This document shows positions 57,055-64,000 of a stretch of DNA of 64,000 bases, in pieces. Numbering within the stretch: the first letter of the stretch is position 1; each line of letters begins with the position of its first letter. A program made the position numbers and the translations under genes. The notes below the pieces were generated by a model, which worked only from the letters and a program-made list of their open reading frames with translations, did no database searches and was not told where the DNA came from. Origin of the DNA: Undaria pinnatifida (taxonomy: Eukaryota; Sar; Phaeophyceae; Laminariales; Alariaceae). The stretch spans positions 18,437,820 to 18,501,819 of the forward strand of contig JABAKD010000016.1 of assembly GCA_012845835.1 (NCBI GenBank), given 5' to 3'.

Positions 57055-57356
57055 TGTTTTTTTTCACACACTTCTATTTTCCAGCTTGTGGGCAAGCCGA
57101 GGTCACAGGTGTCGTCCCTTCTCCCCCCCGGTTATAGCCTTCAATTTTTGCCGCGCATAGGGTTCAGCAATCCCACTGCTCGTCGATTTAGCATCAAGTG
57201 TTGCTAACTCACGCTCTTGCGCTTTCCGCACGTCAAATTGTGCACAAGAAAAAGTCCCTACGAATTTATACGAGTATGCACTCGGCGGGACCCGAGCTCA
57301 CGAAACTGACCTATACCAGGCTCGAGGATAACCTGATACGCCACCGGGGCGACCGG
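57055..57356 (-). mobile_element. tRNA-derived SINE, copy S2
   Basis: Same body and head as S1 on the opposite strand: T-run (tail complement) at 57057-57064, 'cttctattttccagctt', 'gtgcacaagaaaaa', then the complement of the tRNA-like head ending CGGGGCGACC at 57345-57354. Confidence 0.75.
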
Positions 57357-59532
57357 CTTGTGGTATGTACAGTACCGGGTACCTGCCTGGTACCACACTG
57401 CGCGAACGCCGGACTGGTCCTACGGCAACCACCGTACCCATCGGATCTACGACGGTATATCGGGAACTTGAACTCCATATACTATTCATATATGTAAACA
57501 TACAAGATAACACGCACCCCCGAATGATTTTCGAAGTTAGAGAGAAGAGTGCACACGCCAAGCGATGCGTCTATGCAGGAGAGCACCAAAAGAAAAATCT
57601 TATACCCACCATTTTTCTTAAGGAGCCAGACAGGGTGGGGGTTACCAAAACCAAGTAAACAAAGTTGTAAAAAAAACGTAATTTTCTCGATTCGCGCAGA
57701 AATCACAACGCCCCTTTTTTTTCGTTTCGACCTTGCTAGAGGAGTGTGGCTCCATTTTATCTCTTTTTGTGCGCTCCCCTGGTCTTTTGTATGGCAAGGT
57801 TTCGACGAGATATTTCCAAAGTCACCTTTTTCGTTGTGTGCCCCACTCAAATTGGACAATATCGGGGCCGAATTTCGTTCGAGGCGTTGCGTAATCTTGT
57901 GCGTTATGCGGTATGGATACCAGGTTGTACTTGATTTGAGATTTGATAGTTTGCCTCTTGCTCCTTCCTGGACTCCCTCTTGTTCACCACGTTTGTTGTC
58001 ATAGCAAACATACGGTCAGCCGATTTCTCTGTCTTGCCTTTCGCCTTTTGGCCTGTACAGACTTTCAAAATTCAACTACCGTTGGGCCTTTCGTTCTTTT
58101 TGGGCTGTAGACTAACTGCGGCCGTTCTTTCTTTTCTTGTTTCTTTGTACATCCTCTTCTTGGAGATCCGGGTAGAAAAAGCTTAAGCTCCGTATCAAAC
58201 ACTCTCTTCGTTCATGTAACAGATTTTGTCCATCACAAAACGCAGAATTGATTTGACCTCACCCGTCCAGTGAAGTCGCACCTTGGACTTGCCGCCTTTG
58301 GGCCGAACCCTCTAAGAAATGGCCAAAAAGCCAAGATAGCCACTTCGTTATTTTTCAGCTGCTGCTGTGATATTGCCATTTTCGGTGCTGACTTTTGCAC
58401 AACCACACCGCCGCTTTGTATACCACAACGCCGTCGTCAAAGCTCCGGACGCCACCGCCACTCCCCCCGCGCCACCGCCGCCGCCGCTGCTGCTGCTGTT
58501 GGTGTAATCTGCGTGTATTTGTGAAAAACAGCAATCGGCTATCTGTTGTGTTGTTGTTGGAAATCGTACATCTCGCCGAGCCAGTGTGTGCTCCTGCGAG
58601 GTGGCTGCTGCTAGCACCACTGCTGTCGTGTCGCACTTCCTTGCTGGGCCATCGCCGCCTCCGGCTCCACCGCTGCTGCCGATGCTGCTGCTGCTCTCAC
58701 TCTCTCCTGCGCGTGTCCCGAAAGTGTGCTGCTGTGTTCATTGTAGTACTCAGCAATGCCGTGCGTGCATTCTTGACCCTATTTCATGTTTCCCATACTG
58801 TATCCTGCATGTTTATGTACAAGACCTGCATAGACAGGCGGCACCCTAAGGATGTGGATTCTGTCGAGGATGATATTTTCCGGCTATTTTTTGTGTTGCT
58901 TTTTGTGCTACAAATCTCGCAAACACAGCCAAATTAATGATGACGGAATGAATCTACGAGGCTTCTCAAGTGCGATGGAAGAATTTTGTTTTAATTTTTT
59001 TATCGCAAACGCTCGAGTGCCCTATCTTGCTGCAACGGTAATGCTTTGATTATTTTATTTTTGTGACACACATACGTACCAGGTACACGATAGACGCCAC
59101 ACACTGTGGCTGCCTCCAGGGTCACGAGACCGCCGCCGCCACGTCCGCTGCTGCCGCTGCTGCTGCACGGCTACTGCTGTCCTGCTGTTGTTGAGTTGCT
59201 CTCTCGTACAACCATTGCTGCCGTTGTTGTGCTCATCAAGCTTGCTGCGTTATGTCGACCGAGCATTTTTCATGTTCTTTCTCCCAGGCTTTTTTTTTGT
59301 AACTCTGTTTTCGCACGCACATGCGATGCTGCTGCCTCCATCGTCCATACTATCAGTACCGATACACCCGTATAGTTTACCAAGCCTAACACCGCATGCA
59401 CTTTTTTTTCTACGCTTCTTCCGCTATTTAAGTCATCGACAAAGATCATCAGTTTTGCATCCCATCGTCTCCGAAGGGGAACCTTGTACCTGGTACATAT
59501 CGTATGACATATTATACAAAGAAAAAACACTC
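57357..59532. other. No recognisable gene
   Basis: Contains CTG/GCC-rich stretches (58360-58740, 59100-59170) that create apparent Ala/Leu/Cys-rich frames on both strands. Several GTACC palindromes (57370-57400, 59076, 59486). Confidence 0.4.
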
Positions 59533-59890
59533 CAGTTGTGAGATCGAAGATTTCGTCGAAACTCATACGTAGTGGTTGCAAGCTGTGTGTGATACTCCGA
59601 TTGCGCGTATTAAGAGGTGTGTGGCACATAGGCCGGCGACTCCCCTTAGAACCACAGCAGTGTAGCTTGTACCAGGGTCAACAGGGTGGTGTTTATCAAC
59701 CTGTGCGCAGAAACTATAAAACCCGTCTTTGATGGGGGCAAAATCTGACGGCTGTGGAAGGAACGCATCAGTTTATCAAGTATATCCTGAAATTCGTATA
59801 ATCGGTGAGGGGAGGGCGGATTTTTTAGGGGGGAGGGGGGGGTGACGGGGGGTTGGAAAGGAGGGGGGGGGGGGGAGAGAGGGGGCGAGT
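59533..59890 (+). repeat. Dispersed repeat H, copy 2
   Basis: Shorter copy of 48795-49500, ending in a G-rich run (59828-59885). See that entry for shared blocks. Confidence 0.8.
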
Positions 59891-62040
59891 CAATCTGTGC
59901 GCGGAAACTAAAACCCGTTTTTGATACATGTTGTATACTGGTACCTGGTACCAGATACTGCCCGTACATACGTACGTACGTACGTACGTACGTAGAACAC
60001 GCAAGATAGCATACCCTCTGTGGTGATTTTCCGGACCGATTTCGTCCAAACCAAGGCTGGCGCACATGGCGAAAATGATGATCTTGGGCAGATGTCGTCA
60101 ATATACTTCCATAGACCCATTGCACCGCGTGTAAACTCTAACCGCAGTCGAGAGATTGAGCTTGGAAATTCGTCTGAGGGCGTGTGTGTTTATCCTGCGT
60201 GTAATTGGACCCGCTTCGTTAAGCGGGCGGCTTCAGCCGCAAAACCCTCGTGTAGCACGTGCGATGGTATCTCTCTGTACAAGCTGGTCGACACACACAG
60301 CGCACAGCTTTCCTTTTGACGGCAAATAGTCTGGTGTGCTGGCTTGCATGTTTTTGTTTTTTGCCCGCGGCTCGTTGCGGTTGGCATTGCATGGCCAAAT
60401 CTCCTTTGCAATATCCAATGCGTGTCTCTGCCTCGAAGTTTGTGGCCCCAGAGCTGGTCTCTCTTTCTCTCTGTACGAGTAAGAGGCATCAGCACGGACA
60501 CTGGCGGACACTGGTTTTGCTGGATGTAAATGTGTGCAAGGATCATTTTATCGTGAAGAACACACAGCAGCACCAGCACGGCAGTCGCACCCACAGCAGC
60601 TCTGCCTGGCAAATACGTTGGTTTACCGTCTAGTTTCGGCCCGCGGAAGCCTGTTCAGAATTAAATTACTGATTTGAGCATTGGGATATCCTTGACTGCT
60701 TTTCTTGGAGGCTGCCCGTCAAGGGTGGGCTCAACCGACGTATTTGCTATCTGGGTGACCGCCAACCATACTTGTGAAGCAAAAATATGTTGGTTGACGG
60801 TTTAGTTGGCCCGTCGAGACTTGAGGCCTCCTTAGACGTGATTAACTACTTTTACTCTTGGGAGTTCCATGACGGCTGTCCTTGACGTCCGTCTTTGACG
60901 TACAGAGCAGCGGTCCCTGTATACGCACGTAGCGACAGCCGGAAGTATCGGCACTATATCGACAACAGGCATTACTCCCCATATTGCCACTACTTGTTGT
61001 TCCCATCTGGGCAAAGTGACTCACAGTGGGGAATCGGCGCTATTCAACCGGCACTACTGCTGTTTGCCACTACTTGTTCCCATCTGGGCAAAGTGACTCA
61101 CAGGCATTTAAGTGGGGAATCGGCGCTATTCAACCGGCACTACTGTATAAGGATCACTTCTGAATGTCCTTAGAATACGTCCTTGACGGACGTGTTCCAG
61201 GATATATGCTTCATTTGCAACTCCTAAAGTTTTCCTAGTCTAACTCCCAAGTGTTTTGTCTCCGTGTTGGGATTGCGGTGCTAAAACGGTTCAAGACCCT
61301 GAAGGGCAAAAAGGGAAGAACAGATGACGAAAAAATTGCGAAATATTCGGACGGCCATGTATGTATGTGAATGAAGATTATAACTAGATATCCTCGGAAA
61401 AGCTTGTGGAAATACATCTGGAGACGGCAGTGTTGGGCGCCGTCAGTCGTTCCTTTAGGAGCTGTTATACTGAAACTAGTATATTTCGTCTAGACGGCCG
61501 TCCATTACATGCCTGGGATAAGTTGTCGTTTCCTGACTTTTTTTGTCTTTATAGTCTGTTAGCTCAGATCTCAGGTGCATGTAGCAGGTGCAGAGGGGGT
61601 CCGCACACTGACTGGCTGCACTAACTGTTGTAACTGCTGTGCGCTGCTGGCTGCGCTGCTGGCTGCGCGCTGCTGCTGCGCATTCATCCGTAACTATTCT
61701 GATTCGTATGATGATGTGATATACGATACGAGGGGCATACATACATACTGCGCAGAAAGTAGAACGGACATCGAGCGCGCAGGGCGACCTGATGTGATAC
61801 AGGGGACGGTCTAGGATTTATTGTACACTTTCTAGGTCCTCATTATGGTAGTTGATGCACGTGACTACCGAGTATGGGTATGATACTTGGTTCAGCTGTG
61901 AGATCGACCAAAAAGGAGTTTGATCAAGTTATGTATCATGTCCCGGTTGGTGTACCTGATGATATGATCCCAGGAACGTATGCTACCAGTATCTACTGCA
62001 GCTGTAGTATTGTACTACTACTTCTGTGGTGGCACAGCAG
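59891..62040. other. No recognisable gene
   Basis: Includes a (CGTA)n run at 59966-59993, a tandem duplication at 60983-61148 (listed) and a segment at 61210-61285 shared with 5235-5305. Confidence 0.4.
60983..61148 (+). repeat. Tandem duplication of about 80 bp
   Basis: Two units share 'gccactacttgtt', 'cccatctgggcaaagtgact' and 'cacag', then 'gtggggaatcggcgctattc' and 'aaccggcactactg'. They differ by short insertions ('ggcatttaa' in the second). Confidence 0.92.
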
Positions 62041-62355
62041 TTTTTTTTTTTTTCGCACGTCTACTTTCCAGCTTCTGGACAAGCCGTGTTCACAAGTGTC
62101 GTCCCTTCTTCCCCCCGTTTTTTGCCTTCAATTTTTATCGCACTTAGGGCTCGGCAATCCCAGTGCTCGTCGATTTTGCATCGAGTGTTGCTAGCTCACG
62201 CTCTCGCGCTTTCGGCAAGTAAGTCAATGTGTGCACAAGAAAAGGTCTCTCCGAAGTTATACGAATATGCACTCGGGGGGGACTCGAACTCACGAAACTG
62301 ACCTATACCAGGCTCGAGGATAATAAGCTGATACGCCACCGCACCGGGGCGACCG
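62041..62355 (-). mobile_element. tRNA-derived SINE, copy S3
   Basis: Starts with a 13-base T run, followed by the body and the complement of the tRNA-like head. The A-box region has a short insertion ('aataagctgatacgccaccgc'). Confidence 0.75.
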
Positions 62356-63324
62356 GCTCACAGCCACCCCACCTCGCCTTTGATGCCGCTACACTGCTAC
62401 GTATTGGATCGGAAAGCCTGCCCGGTATGTAAGGTAATGTAACCTACGATTATGGCGGTGTTCCTTTATTCTATCCGTATTCCACCGGGATGATACTACT
62501 GCAGCTGTATCAATAGCACCAATATCATACCGGTACAACAACTCTGGTCGTACACAACAAGTGTCAATGGCAGTGTAGTATTATCATGTTCTTGTGTCAT
62601 TAGCGGTCTAAAAAAAGGATGAGCAAGTCCCGCCGCCCGGTATCCATGGCAGCCATTCGCATGATCGCATGTAATACACTACTTCAAAATTATTAGTCAA
62701 CTCCTTAATTTCATGTTTTTTTCCCCCGAAGGCGAAAGGCAAGGATGTCAGGAGACCGCCAGTCAATGGACAATCCCCAGCGGCCAAGGACGTCAAACCA
62801 AACCTTCCACCCTAAACCTAGTAGTTTGCCGTCAAAGTACATTTTGGGAAAATTGCCGTCTGTCAAGGGCTGAAAGTGCCGTCTCCCGACGTCTTTTGCG
62901 AAATGTGGGTCTATCATCTACTCTGTGGCGGTAGGAAAGTAAGGGATGAGATACTTGTTTTATTTTTATGTACCGTAAGAGAATCAGTTCAGGCGGAAAC
63001 ATCAGAATGTCCCAGGATGGTTCGCGACGAGTTTGTATGAAGCGCGAACTTCGCGGCAGCTTCACGTAAACAGAGATCTACTTCACATTCTGGTCGTGTA
63101 CACCTTCCGCTACAACTAGTCTACATACTTATGATACCAGCACGGTATGCCCTGTTCCGGTTCTTTTGTGTGTTATTCTTTTTGTAGCACCCGGTTCCTT
63201 CAGTTCTGCTTCCTTCTTCCTTCCCTGTTCCTCCTGTTCCGTTCCGTTCCTGGCCGCGCCATATTATACGTACGTACTCGTATCATACAGAGCTTCCGCG
63301 GCGTTATACGCGATCGATCGATCG
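62356..63324. other. No recognisable gene
   Basis: No coding similarity. An alternating CGAT run lies at 63310-63324 directly before SINE S4. Confidence 0.4.
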
Positions 63325-63641
63325 TTTTTTTTCATTTTTTTTTATTTTTACACACATCTACTTTCCAGCTTCTGGACAAGCCGTGGTCACGAGTGTCGAC
63401 CCTTCTTCCCCCCCGATTCTCGCCTTCAATTTTATCGCGCATAGGGTTCAGCAATCTAACTGCTCGTCGATTTTTCATCGAGTGTTGCTAACTCACGCTT
63501 TCGCGCTTTCCGCAAGTCAATTTGTGCACAAGAAAAAATCCCCACGAATTTATATGCGAGTGTGCACTCGGGGGGATTCAAACGCACGAAACTGACCTAT
63601 ACCAGGCTCGAGGACAACCTGATACGCCACCGGGGCGACCG
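63325..63641 (-). mobile_element. tRNA-derived SINE, copy S4
   Basis: T-rich start (63325-63350), body 'ctactttccagcttctggac' onward, and head complement ending CGGGGCGACC at 63631-63640. A family A copy begins about 55 bp later. Confidence 0.75.
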
Positions 63642-63694
63642 GCATAGTTTACATAGCTACGGCACACGCCAATACATGATATAAATGTTACATG

Positions 63695-64000
63695 TCTCGG
63701 TGGCATGCGGTGTAGTCGGTTTTCAGACGCGAGTATTGAGACGTATTTATACCAGTATGGCCCTACCACGTAGTACGTACGTAGGTAGGCTGACTCCCGA
63801 TTTCATTTTCCTACATTTTTCTAGCCGAGGCATGACTTGCTTCAGTTATATACATACTACGATACATGTATGCGTGTGCCACTTTTTTTTTTGTTTTGCT
63901 TTGTTTTGTCCCTGGGGTATTCGTCCACTCCAGAGTGGCTGGAGCCTGTCCTGTGACCACGGACTTGATTATGCGAGTTAATGTGAGAAGAACAACCACC
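63695..64000 (-). mobile_element. Family A repeat, copy A4 (cut by window end and internally truncated)
   Basis: Matches the middle and left blocks of family A in reverse ('ggcatgcggtgtagtcggtt', 'taggctgactcccgatttca', 'ggacttgattatgcgagtta'). The polypurine half is absent. Confidence 0.75.

Overview
The window is nuclear DNA of an intron-rich, repeat-laden eukaryote, most likely a photosynthetic stramenopile with a flagellate stage; a brown alga is my best guess. Three things point there. A BBSome gene implies cilia. A protein with a signal peptide followed by an Ala|Phe-Phe cleavage motif is typical of red-lineage secondary plastids. Introns range from 0.24 to 16.7 kb and are full of transposon debris. 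Only three host genes are recognisable, and most of the 64 kb is mobile or satellite DNA.

Host genes. (1) BBS4, the TPR subunit of the BBSome, runs on the minus strand from 32,235 to at least 7,135. I recovered ten coding exons by aligning translated segments to the family. All nine junctions keep frame and phase, giving 397 uninterrupted codons. The C-terminal exon(s) were not found. (2) Head-to-head with it, start codons 756 bp apart, lies a two-exon plus-strand gene (32,992-33,626 joined to 40,426-40,669). It encodes a 292-residue protein: plastid-type presequence, six C-x-C-x2-C repeats, then a HopJ-family domain. (3) At 52,253-52,388 is the first coding exon of a molybdopterin synthase large subunit (MoaE/MOCS2B); its later exons were not found.

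Mobile DNA. BBS4 intron 7 (16.7 kb) is a nest of retroelements. It holds Copia LTR-like copies with a Gag-like ORF and an RNase H-side remnant, a truncated LINE reverse transcriptase next to a C-rich tract, and a non-coding repeat ('family A'). One family A copy is split by a Ty3/Gypsy fragment that carries a NADAR (YbiA-like) domain and an integrase but no reverse transcriptase. Elsewhere there are four tRNA-derived SINE copies, a complete TRIM (LTRs, PBS, PPT, 4-bp target duplication), and four copies of a terminal-inverted-repeat element. That element's ACCCG-rich interior has expanded into a long satellite at 8.75-9.71 kb.

Satellites and duplications. From 40.9 to 43.4 kb three unrelated tandem arrays follow one another downstream of the HopJ gene. 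Short local duplications are common, and three of them copied pieces of BBS4 exons 3, 4 and 10 into the adjoining introns. The rest of the right half (43.9-64 kb) is mainly dispersed and inverted repeats with no host gene I can recognise apart from the MoaE exon.
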